In this document: positions 8,683-17,813 of the stretch, one piece after another
Layout: every line of letters begins with the position of its first letter
Position numbering within the stretch: position 1 is the first letter of the stretch
Origin: Methylosinus sp. Sm6
GTDB lineage: Bacteria; Pseudomonadota; Alphaproteobacteria; Rhizobiales; Beijerinckiaceae
Direction of reading: 5' to 3'
Assembly (NCBI RefSeq): GCF_019802345.1
Contig: NZ_JAINDZ010000020.1
Coordinates: 1 to 64,000, forward strand
DNA: 64,000 bases
Translations under genes and position numbers: made by a program
The notes under the pieces: model-generated
The model's input: only the letters and a program-made list of their open reading frames with translations
Database searches by the model: none
What the model was told of the DNA's origin: nothing

Positions 8683-8986
8683 CAAACAAAAAGCCGAGCA
8701 GTCCGCATTTTTCCTGGGCGCCGGGCGCCCAAGCTTTCGCCTGCGCGCGCCGCGCGCCGCCGCGGGATTGCGACAACTCTCTATTTCGAGGGCAATGCGC
8801 TCGGCCTGCGCTATTGGCGCGATCCTTGCCACTGATCCGCCCGAAAGGCGCGTCTCGCGCCGCCGGTCCAACGAAGGGCCACTTCGCATCGCCGCTGCTC
8901 TGGATGACGCATTCCGCGTCACTCCGGACAGCGGCTTTTTGTTTTTCCGAGCCCTTTGCGGGCTCCGATCGCGAGCGTCGAACGAC

Positions 8987-10090
8987 ATGAACAAGCCGAG
9001 GACCCGAAGCCGCCCGATTCCCTTTCTGTCGCTGTGCGCCGCCTCGGCGCTCTCCGTCGGCGCCGCCTGTGCGGCCGACGCGCCGGCCGTGAGTCTCGAG
9101 CCCGCGCCGTCCCCGCCGCCCCCGGCGCCGCTCGGCGTCTTCGGGGCGGACATGCCGCCCGAGGGCAAGCTCGTTCTGTCCATCATTCCGCAATTCGCCA
9201 ACGCCTCGACCTTGCTCAAAGGCACGCGCGCCATGTCGCCCGCGGAGGTGGTGACGACGACGCCCTGGCATTTGGATCCGACGAAGACGCTGCGCGGCGT
9301 GCCGCAGAATGCGTTCGTCGCCACGCAGACGGTCGCGCTCGCTTACGGCGTCGCCAAGGATCTCGCTCTGGTGGTGACGATCGGAATGGCCGAGAAAAAT
9401 CTCGACTTCCTGACCTTCAAAGGACCGAGCGGCGCCACGCCCCTCGGCGTCAGCCATACCGGAACCGACAGCCTCACCGACGCGACGGCCGCGGCGGTCT
9501 ACCGCATTTACGCGGACCCGGTGCATCGGGTGCAGATCAATCTCGGAATGTCCTTTCCGACCGGGAGCAATCACAACAGCTTCACTCTGCTGCAGGCCGA
9601 CGGGACCTATCTGACGAGCCGGGCCTTCTATGCGATGCAGATCGGGTCGGGCACATTCGACATCATGCCCGGCGCCGTCTATGCCGGCCATATCGACAAA
9701 TGGTCCTGGGGCCTCTCCTATCGCGGCCGCCTGCCCCTCGCCGCCAATCCGCAAAACTATCTCTACGGAGATCTGCATAGTTTCGACGCCTGGGGCGGCT
9801 ACACATGGATCCCCGGCCTCACCACCACGCTGCGCGTGAACGCCTCGCTGCAAGGACCGATTCGCGGTCAGGATGCGCTGATCGCCGGAAAGGCGCCGGC
9901 CGCAAATCCCCAATTCTACGGCGGCCAGCGGGTCGAGATTTTCGGCGGCGCGACCATCAGCGGAAAGTTCATCGGGCTCGACAATGTGAGCGTCGCGATC
10001 GAGGGCGGGCCGACCGTCTATCAAAATCTCAACGGTCCGCAATTGTCGAAGAACTGGCAGGCTGGCATGGCGCTGCGCTTCAAGATATAG
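8987..10090 (+). CDS. outer-membrane beta-barrel transporter-like protein
   Basis: A 367-residue protein with a signal peptide (basic MNKPRTRSR, hydrophobic core FLSLCAASALSVGAA, probable cleavage after ACA near residue 25), then a short Pro-rich segment. The body is rich in alternating aromatic and glycine residues and ends in a short strand with terminal aromatic and basic residues (GMALRFKI), typical of outer-membrane barrels. It resembles the broad family annotated as 'transporter' or phenol-degradation MetA-like channels; the match is only by eye. ATG 8987 was chosen because it begins the signal peptide, although the frame is open upstream. It precedes nasT in the same direction, so it might serve as an outer-membrane channel for the nitrate module. 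Confidence 0.65.
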   Translation: MNKPRTRSRPIPFLSLCAASALSVGAACAADAPAVSLEPAPSPPPPAPLGVFGADMPPEGKLVLSIIPQFANASTLLKGTRAMSPAEVVTTTPWHLDPTKTLRGVPQNAFVATQTVALAYGVAKDLALVVTIGMAEKNLDFLTFKGPSGATPLGVSHTGTDSLTDATAAAVYRIYADPVHRVQINLGMSFPTGSNHNSFTLLQADGTYLTSRAFYAMQIGSGTFDIMPGAVYAGHIDKWSWGLSYRGRLPLAANPQNYLYGDLHSFDAWGGYTWIPGLTTTLRVNASLQGPIRGQDALIAGKAPAANPQFYGGQRVEIFGGATISGKFIGLDNVSVAIEGGPTVYQNLNGPQLSKNWQAGMALRFKI

Positions 10091-10149
10091 CGCTTATGGC
10101 CGCGCGCGCCCGAGCGTGAGCGCCGCCGCAACATCGGACGCCGAGTGCA

Positions 10150-10722
10150 GTGAAGATCGTCATCGTCGACGAAAATCCGGTCCGCGCGGTCATTCTCTAC
10201 GAAGGACTGCGTGAGGCCGGCTTCACCGATGTCGAGCGCATCGGCGAGACGCGCAGTCTCCTCAAGCGCATCTATGCGCTCGACCCGGACGTCATTCTCA
10301 TCGATCTCGAAAATCCGTCGCGCGACACGCTGGAGCAGATGTTCCAGGTGAGCAGAGCCGTGCGCCGGCCGATCGCCATGTTCGTCGATCAGAGCGACAC
10401 GGCCTCGATCGAAGCTTCGGTCGAGGCCGGCGTCTCCGCTTACATCGTCGACGGATTGAAGAAGGAGCGCGTGAAGCCGATCCTCGAGCTCTGCGTCTCG
10501 CGCTTTCGCGCCTTCAGCAAGCTGCGCGATGAATTGGAGCGCGCCAAAACCGACCTCGACGAGCGCAAGGCGATCGAGCGCGCCAAGGGCATTTTGATGA
10601 AGGCCAAGAAGCTGACGGAAGACGAGGCCTACAAAATGATGCGCAGCGGGGCGATGCGCGAGAACAAGAAGATCGTCGACATCGCGCGCGCGATCATCAC
10701 CGCGGCGGAGATGTTCAAATGA
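10150..10722 (+). CDS. nasT: ANTAR-domain response regulator NasT
   Basis: NasT is an RNA-binding antiterminator for nitrate assimilation operons. Residues 1-120 form a receiver-like domain (MKIVIVDENPVRA..., VILIDLENPSRD). Residues 135-190 form the ANTAR three-helix domain, including ERAKGILMKAKKLTEDEAYK. The receiver is degenerate: DLENPS replaces the usual D.xMP.xDG context, which fits control by NasS binding rather than phosphorylation. The start is GTG 10150. Its 3' end overlaps nasS by ATGA at 10719-10722, so the two are translationally coupled. The expected RNA target lies 1.3 kb downstream at 12028-12077. Confidence 0.92.
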   Translation: MKIVIVDENPVRAVILYEGLREAGFTDVERIGETRSLLKRIYALDPDVILIDLENPSRDTLEQMFQVSRAVRRPIAMFVDQSDTASIEASVEAGVSAYIVDGLKKERVKPILELCVSRFRAFSKLRDELERAKTDLDERKAIERAKGILMKAKKLTEDEAYKMMRSGAMRENKKIVDIARAIITAAEMFK

Positions 10723-11867
10723 CCGATGCGACGCGCTTGCGAATCGGCTTCATCCCGCTCGTCGACGCGGCTGCGCTGCTCGTCGCCGTCGAGAAGGGCT
10801 TCGCCGCGGCGGAGGGGCTCGATGTGGAGCTCGTCCGCGAAGTATCCTGGGCGAATATCCGCGACAAGCTCGCCATCGGCCTGTTCGACGCCGCCCATCT
10901 TCTCTCGCCCATGGCGCTCGCGTCGAGCCTCGGCCTCGGCCATGTGCGCGCCCCGCTCGTCGCGCCGCTCATCATGGCGACGAACGGCAATGCGATCACC
11001 GTCTCGCCCGCGCTGCACGCCGAGCTCGCGGCAGGCGGCGCGATCGGCGATCCGGCCGCGAGCGCCCGCGCTTTCGCCGCGGTGGTCGAACAGCGCAAGC
11101 GAGACGGGCGCGAGCCTTTGACCTTCGGCATGACCTTCCCGTTCTCGATGCACAATTATCAATTGCGCTATTGGCTGGCGGAAGGCGGACTCGATCCGGA
11201 CGAGGACGTGCGCCTCGTCGTGCTGCCGCCTCCCTATATGGTCGAGAATCTGGCGCGCGGTCAGCTCGACGGCTTCTGTGTCGGCGCGCCTTGGAGCTCG
11301 GTGGCCGTCGAAGCCGGCGTCGGCGTCATCCTGCATTTCGGCTGCGATATTTTTCGGCGCGCGCCGGAGAAGGTCCTGGCCTTGCGCGAGAGCGCGGTGG
11401 AGAAGACCCCAGATGTCGCTGCGGCGCTGATCCGCGCGGTCGTCAAGGGCGCCGCGCATCTCGAAGACGCCGACGGCCGCGACGAAGCCGCGCGGATCAT
11501 GGCGCGACCGGAATTCGTCGGCGTCGACGCCGCGATGATCCGGCGCGTGCTCGACGGCCGCTTGCGCGTCGATGCGCTTACGGAGCGCTTGGCTGAAAAT
11601 TATCTCGTCGTCGGCGGGCGCGACGCCATGCGTCCGCAGCCGTGGCAGGCCGAATGGATCTATGCGCAAATGCTGCGTTGGCGACAGGCGCGCCACTCGC
11701 CGAGCCTCGCCAGCGAGGCGAAGCATGTGTGGCGTCCCGATCTCTACGACGTCGCCGTCGGCGGCGCCGCCGCGCCGGGCGATATCGGCGCCTTCGCCGG
11801 CGCGCCGCTCGATAGCCGCGACATTGCGGCTTATCTCGCCAGCTTCGCGATCGGCCAGCGCATCTGA
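10719..11867 (+). CDS. nasS: cytoplasmic nitrate sensor NasS (NrtA/CmpA-type)
   Basis: A 382-residue homologue of the periplasmic nitrate-binding proteins NrtA/CmpA, but without a signal peptide: it begins MTDATRLRIGFIPLVDAAAL. The family blocks AIGLFDAAHLLSPMA, GMTFPFSMHNYQLRYWL and GQLDGFCVGAPWSSVAVE are present. In known systems NasS holds NasT when nitrate is absent and releases it when nitrate or nitrite binds. The order here is nasT-nasS with an ATGA overlap. It ends 323 bp before nirB. Confidence 0.92.
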   Translation: MTDATRLRIGFIPLVDAAALLVAVEKGFAAAEGLDVELVREVSWANIRDKLAIGLFDAAHLLSPMALASSLGLGHVRAPLVAPLIMATNGNAITVSPALHAELAAGGAIGDPAASARAFAAVVEQRKRDGREPLTFGMTFPFSMHNYQLRYWLAEGGLDPDEDVRLVVLPPPYMVENLARGQLDGFCVGAPWSSVAVEAGVGVILHFGCDIFRRAPEKVLALRESAVEKTPDVAAALIRAVVKGAAHLEDADGRDEAARIMARPEFVGVDAAMIRRVLDGRLRVDALTERLAENYLVVGGRDAMRPQPWQAEWIYAQMLRWRQARHSPSLASEAKHVWRPDLYDVAVGGAAAPGDIGAFAGAPLDSRDIAAYLASFAIGQRI

Positions 11868-12027
11868 CGCGCTCATTCATTGCGCGAATGCGCCCAAGCG
11901 CTGGGCAATGGCGCCATGAAGATCGGCGCCGAAGCAATGCCGCCTCTGCTGAAAAAGCGTCAGATCGCTGCGCCGACAACAGAATGCGTTCGCGGCGCGA
12001 TCTGGCCCGAAAGCTGCAACGATAGGC

Positions 12028-12077
12028 GCGGTCAACGACGACCGCCGGTTCGCCGGTACGAGCCCATAGCCGGGCTC
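12028..12077 (+). promoter_or_regulatory. tandem hexaloop hairpins, probable NasT (ANTAR) RNA target in the nirB leader
   Basis: Two perfect six-base-pair hairpins with six-base loops lie 114-163 bp before nirB. P1 is GCGGTC-AACGAC-GACCGC (12028-12045) and P2 is GAGCCC-ATAGCC-GGGCTC (12060-12077). Both loops have A at position 1 and G at position 4, the published hallmark of ANTAR-regulated RNAs. The stems are 14 bases apart. A further imperfect hairpin (GAAGCG 12085-12090 with CGCTTC 12106-12111) follows and could be the terminator, although no run of T comes after it. The rest of the 323-bp gap is presumably promoter and leader. Confidence 0.8.
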
Positions 12078-12190
12078 TGTCACAGAAGCGCCGCCGCTCG
12101 AGGCGCGCTTCGGTCGTGTTGACGTCCCAATTCCCAAAGACGTGATGCGACCTGTGACGGAGCCGACAGGCTGTTCAACAGAGTCGGATC

Positions 12191-14668
12191 ATGGCTGCAT
12201 TGGAAAAACCGGACGCTCGCCAAAAGCTCGTCGTTATCGGCAATGGCATGGCCGCGGGGCGCGTGCTGGAGGAATTGCTCGAGCGCGACGCCAAGCGATT
12301 TCAGATCGTGACCTTCGGCGCCGAGCCGCGCGTCAATTACAATCGCATCCTGCTCTCGTCGGTGCTCGCCGGCGAGAAGGATTATGACGAGATCATCATT
12401 CATGATGAGGAATGGTATCGCCGCAATGGCGTGACTCTCCACAAGGGCGAGACGGCGGCGGCGATCGATCGCGCCGCCAAGACCGTCACCACCGCTTCCG
12501 GCATTTGTGAACGCTACGACAAGCTGCTGATCGCGACCGGCTCGACGCCGATCATGCTTCCAATTGCCGGCGCGCGTCTGCCGGGCGTCGTCGCCTTCCG
12601 TGATCTCGACGATGTCGACGTCATGCTGCGACAATCGGCGAAGGGTGGGCGCGCCGTGGTGATCGGCGGCGGCCTGCTCGGATTGGAGGCCGCGGCGGGC
12701 CTGCAATCCAGAGGGCTCGAGGTCACGGTCGTGCATCTCATGCAGACGCTGATGGAGCGTCAGCTCGATCCTTCCGCCGGCTATCTCCTGCAGAAGGCGA
12801 TCGAGAAGCGCGGCATCGAGGTGCTGACCGGCGCGACGACGCAGGCGATTCTCGGCGACACGAAGGTCGAAGGGATCGCGCTCTCGGACGAGCGTGTCAT
12901 TGCCTGCGACATGGTGGTGATGGCGGTCGGCATCAGGCCGAATGCGCGACTCGCCGCAGCGGCCGGCGTCGCCGTCGAGCGCGGCGTCACCGTCGACGAC
13001 GCCATGTCGACCAGCGATCCCGATATTTTCGCCGTCGGCGAATGCGTCGAGCATCGCGGAACATGCTACGGCCTCGTCGCGCCTCTGTTCGAAATGGCGA
13101 AGGTCGTCGCCGCGCGCCTTTGCGGAGACGAGACGGCCGCCTATCGCGGCTCCGTCACGTCCACGCGGCTGAAGGTCTCGGGCGTCGACCTCTTCTCGGC
13201 GGGCGATTTCTCGCAGGGCGAGGACGATGACGAGATCGTGCTGCGCGATCCGGCGCGCGGCGTCTACAAGCGCATCGTGCTGCGCGACAATCGCGTCAAG
13301 GGCGCGGTGCTCTATGGCGACACCGAGGACGGCGCCTTGTTGTTCGATCTTTTGCGGAAGGAGACGGATGTCGCGGCGATGCGCGACACGCTGATCTTCG
13401 GCGAAGCCTATCGAGGAGGCGCCCAAGCGGACCCTATGGCGGCCGTTGCAGCCTTGCCGGATGATGCGGAAATCTGCGGCTGCAACGGCGTATGCAAGGG
13501 AACCATCGTCGCGGCGATCGCGCGCGGCCTCGCCTCGCTCGAGGAGGTGAGGGGCGAGACCAAGGCCTCCGCCTCCTGCGGACAATGCACGTCGAAGGTC
13601 GAGGCGCTGATCGCTGCGACGCTCGGCGACGATTACCGCGTCTCCGCGCGCAAGCCCATGTGCAAGTGCACCGATCTCACCCATGAGGAGGTGCGCGGCT
13701 TCGTCGTCGCCAAAGAGCTGAAGTCCATGCCGGCGGTGATGCAGGAGCTCGGCTGGAAGAGTTCCTGCGGCTGTCCCTCCTGCCGGCCGGCGCTCAATTA
13801 TTATCTGCTCTGCGCATTTCCAAGCGACTATCGCGACGACGCACAGTCGCGCTTCGTCAATGAGCGCGTGCACGCCAATATTCAGAAGGACGGAACCTTC
13901 TCGGTCGTGCCGCGCATGTGGGGCGGGCTCACGACGCCTGCCGAGCTGCGCGCCATCGCCGATGTCGCCGAGCGCTTCGCTATTCCGACCGTGAAGGTCA
14001 CGGGCGGCCAGCGCATCGATCTGCTCGGCGTGAAGAAGGAGGATCTTCCCGCCGTCTGGGCGCAGCTCAACGCCGCCGGCCTCGTCTCGGGACACGCCTA
14101 CGCCAAAGGCCTGCGCACGGTGAAGACCTGCGTCGGCAAGGAATGGTGCCGCTTCGGCACGCAGGATTCGACGGCGCTCGGCGTGAAGCTCGAGCGGCTA
14201 TTGTGCGGCTCGTGGACGCCCGCGAAAATGAAGCTCGCGGTCTCCGGCTGCCCGCGCAATTGCGCGGAAGCGACGGTGAAGGACATCGGCGTCGTCTGCG
14301 TCGAGTCGGGCTATGACATTCACATCGCCGGCGCCGCGGGATTGCATGTGCGCGCCACCGATCTGCTCGGACACGTCGACACGGAGGAGGAGGCGCTCGA
14401 ACATGTCGCCGCGGTGATGCAACTCTATCGCGAGGAGGCCGCCTATCTCGATCGCCTCTATAAATGGGTGGAGAAGACCGGGCTCGAGCGCGTGCGTCTT
14501 GTGATCATGGAGGATCATGCGGCGCGAAAGGCGCTCTATGAGCGCTTTCTCGTCTCGCAGCGCGCCGTGCGCAAGGACCCCTGGGCCGAGCGCGTCGCGG
14601 GGCTCGAGGCCAAGGAATTCGCGCCGATCGCAATTCTATCGCCCATCGCGCGCATGGCCGCGGAGTGA
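12191..14668 (+). CDS. nirB: assimilatory nitrite reductase (NADH) large subunit NirB
   Basis: NirB reduces nitrite to ammonium with NADH. Domains in order: a FAD/NAD-dependent reductase (KLVVIGNGMAAGRVLEELL near residue 12, LIATGSTP near 115, GGGLLGLEAAAGLQ near 157, VGECVEHRG near 280); a BFD-like [2Fe-2S] domain (CGCNGVCKG near 430 and CGQCTSK near 465, with a second Cys-rich segment CKCTDL/CGCPSCRP near 495-535); and the nitrite/sulfite reductase domain with siroheme/[4Fe-4S] ligands (TCVGKEWCRFGTQDS near 645 and SGCPRNCAEA near 685). The length of 825 aa is normal. It probably depends on NasT antitermination at the leader hairpins. nirD and nasA follow closely. Confidence 0.96.
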   Translation: MAALEKPDARQKLVVIGNGMAAGRVLEELLERDAKRFQIVTFGAEPRVNYNRILLSSVLAGEKDYDEIIIHDEEWYRRNGVTLHKGETAAAIDRAAKTVTTASGICERYDKLLIATGSTPIMLPIAGARLPGVVAFRDLDDVDVMLRQSAKGGRAVVIGGGLLGLEAAAGLQSRGLEVTVVHLMQTLMERQLDPSAGYLLQKAIEKRGIEVLTGATTQAILGDTKVEGIALSDERVIACDMVVMAVGIRPNARLAAAAGVAVERGVTVDDAMSTSDPDIFAVGECVEHRGTCYGLVAPLFEMAKVVAARLCGDETAAYRGSVTSTRLKVSGVDLFSAGDFSQGEDDDEIVLRDPARGVYKRIVLRDNRVKGAVLYGDTEDGALLFDLLRKETDVAAMRDTLIFGEAYRGGAQADPMAAVAALPDDAEICGCNGVCKGTIVAAIARGLASLEEVRGETKASASCGQCTSKVEALIAATLGDDYRVSARKPMCKCTDLTHEEVRGFVVAKELKSMPAVMQELGWKSSCGCPSCRPALNYYLLCAFPSDYRDDAQSRFVNERVHANIQKDGTFSVVPRMWGGLTTPAELRAIADVAERFAIPTVKVTGGQRIDLLGVKKEDLPAVWAQLNAAGLVSGHAYAKGLRTVKTCVGKEWCRFGTQDSTALGVKLERLLCGSWTPAKMKLAVSGCPRNCAEATVKDIGVVCVESGYDIHIAGAAGLHVRATDLLGHVDTEEEALEHVAAVMQLYREEAAYLDRLYKWVEKTGLERVRLVIMEDHAARKALYERFLVSQRAVRKDPWAERVAGLEAKEFAPIAILSPIARMAAE

Positions 14669-14673
14669 GGCCC

Positions 14674-15012
14674 ATGACCGATCATTCGCCCGACTGGTTC
14701 GACATCGGCCCGCTCGAGCAAATCCCGCAGCGCGGCGCCCGCATCGTGCGCACGCCGCGGCGCGACATCGCTTTGTTCCGCACGGCGGGCGACGAGGTGT
14801 TCGCGCTGGAGAATCGCTGTCCGCATCGCGGCGGACCGCTCAGCGAAGGAATTGTGCATGGGCGCAAGGTCGCCTGTCCGCTGCACAATTGGGTCGTCGA
14901 TCTCGAGAGCGGCGAAGCGACGGGCGCCGATCGCGGCTGCGCGCGGCGCTTTCCGGTCAAGGTCGTGAAGGGTCGCATTTATCTCGAGATGGGAGTCGCG
15001 GTCGTTCCATGA
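14674..15012 (+). CDS. nirD: nitrite reductase small subunit NirD
   Basis: A 112-residue Rieske-fold protein. The motif positions CPHRGG (near 49) and CPLHNWVVDL (near 69) keep both Cys and both His, so this copy appears able to bind a [2Fe-2S] cluster, whereas many NirD proteins lack them. It partners NirB. ATG 14674 follows GGAGTGAGG; GTG 14665 overlaps the nirB stop and is an alternative. The stop overlaps the nasA start (ATGA at 15009-15012), showing tight coupling. Confidence 0.93.
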   Translation: MTDHSPDWFDIGPLEQIPQRGARIVRTPRRDIALFRTAGDEVFALENRCPHRGGPLSEGIVHGRKVACPLHNWVVDLESGEATGADRGCARRFPVKVVKGRIYLEMGVAVVP

Positions 15013-17681
15013 ATGCGCAGCCAAAGATCATTCGCACCACCTGCCCTTATTGCGGCACCGGCTGCGGCGTCGCGGCGCTGGTCTCGCCTTCGGGCGCGAT
15101 CGACATCTCCGGCGACGGCGAGCATCCGGCCAATTTCGGCAGGCTCTGTGTAAAAGGCGCGGCGCTCGCCGACACGCTCACCGAGGAGGGGCGCCTTCTC
15201 TATCCCAAAGTGAACGGCGCGCGCGTCGATTGGGATCATGCGCTCGGTCTCGTCGCGCGGCGCTTTCGCGAGACGATCGCCGAGCACGGGCCGCAGTCGG
15301 TCGCCTTCTATGTCTCGGGCCAGATGCTGACGGAGGATTATTATGTCGCCAACAAGCTGATGAAAGGCTTCATCGGCTCGGCCAACATCGACACCAATTC
15401 GCGGCTCTGCATGGCGTCTTCCGTCGCCGGCCACAAGCGCGCCTTCGGCGCCGATGTGGTTCCGAATGTCTACGAGGATCTCGAGAGCGCCGACCTCGTC
15501 CTGCTCGTCGGCTCCAATCTCGCCTGGTGTCATCCGGTGCTCTATCAGCGGCTCGAGGCGGCGAAGGCGCGGCGCCCGGAACTGCGCATCGTCGACATCG
15601 ATCCGCGCCGCACGGCGACGAGCGAAATCTGCGATGCGCATCTCGCGCTCGCGCCGGGCTCGGATGTGGCGCTGTTCCTCGGCCTGCTGCGCCATCTCGA
15701 GCGCGTCGACGCCGGCGATCGCGACTATGTCGAGCGCCACACGAGCGGGCTCGAGGCCGCGCTCGCCGTCGCGGAAGAGTGGAGCGCCGGGAAGGTCGCT
15801 CGCGCAACCGGCCTCGCGCGGAGCGAGGTCGAGGAGCTCTACGCGCTGTTCGCCGAGCATGAGCGCGTCGTCACCGTCTATTCGCAGGGCGTCAATCAAT
15901 CGGTGCATGGGACCGACAAGGTCAACGCCATTCTCAATTGTCATCTCTTCACCGGACGCATCGGCCGAGCCGGCTCGGGGCCGTTCTCCGTCACCGGCCA
16001 GCCCAATGCGATGGGTGGGCGCGAGGTCGGAGGGCTCGCCAATCAGCTCGCCTGCCATATGGAGCTCGACGATCCGCATCATCGCGCCATCGTGCAGAGT
16101 CATTGGCGCTCGCCGACCATCGCCGACCGCCCGGGCCTGAAGGCGGTCGATCTGTTCGAGGCCGTGCGCGAAGGCCATGTGCGCGCCCTGTGGATCATCG
16201 GCGCCAATCCGGCCGTCAGCCTGCCGCAGGCCGATGTCGTCCGCGCCGCGCTCGCGGCCTGTCCTTTCGTCGTCGTCTCCGATGTGATGGAGCACACCGA
16301 TACGACGGCCGTCGCATCCGTCGTGCTGCCGGCGCGGGCCTGGGGCGAGAAGGAGGGGACCGTCACCAATTCCGAGCGGCGCATCTCGCGGCAGCGCGCC
16401 TTGCGCGAGAGCGCAGGCGAATCTCTTCCCGATTGGCGCATCATCTGCCGCGTCGCGACCGCGATGGGGTTCGAAGGCTTCGACTACGCCTCGCCGTCGC
16501 AGATCTTCCGCGAATATGCGGCGCTGTCGGGACGCCTCAATGGCGGCGCGCGCGACTTCGACATTTCCGCTTACGAGGAGACGGAGCAGGCCGACTATGA
16601 TCGGCTCGCGCCCTTCCAATGGCCGAGCCGCAAGGGGGACCGCGAAAGCGGCGAAGCGAAGCGCTTCTTCGCGCAGGGCGGATTCTTCACGCCGGATCGA
16701 CGCGCGCGCTTCGTCGCGACGCCCTATGTCGCGCCGCCGCCGCGCGAGCCGGATGCGCCTTTCGTGCTCAACACGGGACGCATTCGCGATCAATGGCACA
16801 CGATGACGCGCACCGGCGTCTCGCCGCGCCTCTCGCGTCATATCGCCGAGCCCTTCGTCGAGATTCACCCTGCGGACGCGCGCGCGCTGCGCATCGCGCC
16901 GGCCGGCCTCGCGCGCCTCTCCAACGCGCGCGGATCGGTCGTGCTGCGCGCGCTCGTCACCGAGCGCCAGCGTTCCGGCGCGGCGTTCGCGCCGTTCCAT
17001 TGGACCGGCCTGCTGGCGAGCGCCGCGCGCGTCGACGCGCTGGTCGGTCCTGCGACCGATCCCGTCTCCGGACAGCCGGGATTGAAAGGCGCGCGCGTTG
17101 CGCTCGAGCCTTTTCCGGCGCGCTGGTTCGCCTTTGCGCTGACCCGCGAGAAGCCCGCGCAGATCGGCGCCGATTATTGGGCGTTGGCGCGCACGAGCTT
17201 CGGCTGGCGCATCGAGCTCGCGGGGCTGACGACGCCGCAGGACATGCGCGGCTTCGCGCAGGCGCTGCTCGGCTGGCGCGACGGCGACGCCCTCGCCAGC
17301 GCCGAGGATCGCGCGCGCGGCGCCTGGCGATTTCTCTGCGAGCGCGAGGGGCGCGCGCAAGGGCTGTTCATCGCTTCGCACGAGCCGGTCGCGGCGTCGC
17401 GCAGCTTTCTCGTCGACCATTTCGGCGACGTCGACGCCGCCCCGCTGCTGCTCGCGGGAGGGCCGGCTGCGGCGTCCGATCATGGGCGCACGATCTGCGT
17501 CTGCCACGGCGTCGGCGCGCGGGAGATCGAAGCGGCGATCGCGCGAGAGGCTTCGCCCGACGTCGATGCGATCGCCCGCGCGACGCGCGCGGGAACCGGA
17601 TGCGGCTCCTGCCGTCCAGAACTTCATCGCCTCGTCAAAGCCGCGGCCGAGCGCGCGTGCGAGCGGGCGGACGCCGTCTAG
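15009..17681 (+). CDS. nasA: assimilatory nitrate reductase catalytic subunit
   Basis: An 890-residue cytoplasmic molybdenum enzyme reducing nitrate to nitrite. The N-terminal [4Fe-4S] motif is CPYCGTGCGV...GRLCVKG (residues about 12-55). Mo-bisMGD domain blocks include NTNSRLCMASSVAGHKRAFG, GSNLAWCHPVLYQRL and TGRIGRAGSGPFSVTGQPNAMG. The C-terminus carries a BFD-type [2Fe-2S] domain, CVCHGVG (near 835) and GTGCGSCRPELHRL (near 866), as in NasA forms that take electrons without a separate small subunit. ATG 15009 overlaps the nirD stop; the frame is open upstream inside nirB/nirD but noncoding there. The TAG stop is part of the first CTAG of the palindromic repeat at 17678, so the repeat defines the C-terminus ...ERADAV. 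Confidence 0.96.
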   Translation: MNAQPKIIRTTCPYCGTGCGVAALVSPSGAIDISGDGEHPANFGRLCVKGAALADTLTEEGRLLYPKVNGARVDWDHALGLVARRFRETIAEHGPQSVAFYVSGQMLTEDYYVANKLMKGFIGSANIDTNSRLCMASSVAGHKRAFGADVVPNVYEDLESADLVLLVGSNLAWCHPVLYQRLEAAKARRPELRIVDIDPRRTATSEICDAHLALAPGSDVALFLGLLRHLERVDAGDRDYVERHTSGLEAALAVAEEWSAGKVARATGLARSEVEELYALFAEHERVVTVYSQGVNQSVHGTDKVNAILNCHLFTGRIGRAGSGPFSVTGQPNAMGGREVGGLANQLACHMELDDPHHRAIVQSHWRSPTIADRPGLKAVDLFEAVREGHVRALWIIGANPAVSLPQADVVRAALAACPFVVVSDVMEHTDTTAVASVVLPARAWGEKEGTVTNSERRISRQRALRESAGESLPDWRIICRVATAMGFEGFDYASPSQIFREYAALSGRLNGGARDFDISAYEETEQADYDRLAPFQWPSRKGDRESGEAKRFFAQGGFFTPDRRARFVATPYVAPPPREPDAPFVLNTGRIRDQWHTMTRTGVSPRLSRHIAEPFVEIHPADARALRIAPAGLARLSNARGSVVLRALVTERQRSGAAFAPFHWTGLLASAARVDALVGPATDPVSGQPGLKGARVALEPFPARWFAFALTREKPAQIGADYWALARTSFGWRIELAGLTTPQDMRGFAQALLGWRDGDALASAEDRARGAWRFLCEREGRAQGLFIASHEPVAASRSFLVDHFGDVDAAPLLLAGGPAAASDHGRTICVCHGVGAREIEAAIAREASPDVDAIARATRAGTGCGSCRPELHRLVKAAAERACERADAV

Positions 17682-17783
17682 AGCGCTATCCGATCCGAAT
17701 GGATCGGATAGCGCTCTAGCATCCTTTAGTTTGAGCGAATTCTGATCGATCGAACGTTTCCGTTCGATCGGAAAGCGCTCTAG
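17678..17783. repeat. CTAG-bounded palindromic repeat, copy 2
   Basis: A 106-bp element bounded by CTAG on both sides. It contains GAGCGCTATCCGATCC and its inverted partner (18-bp arms GAGCGCTATCCGATCCGA-like), then a spacer, then the second palindrome with GATCGATCGAACG. It is inverted relative to the copies at 55880 and 63245. It supplies the nasA stop codon and separates nasA from the transporter gene. Confidence 0.88.
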
Positions 17784-17813
17784 CCGACATTTTTCCATCG
17801 GAAAGGAGCAAAC

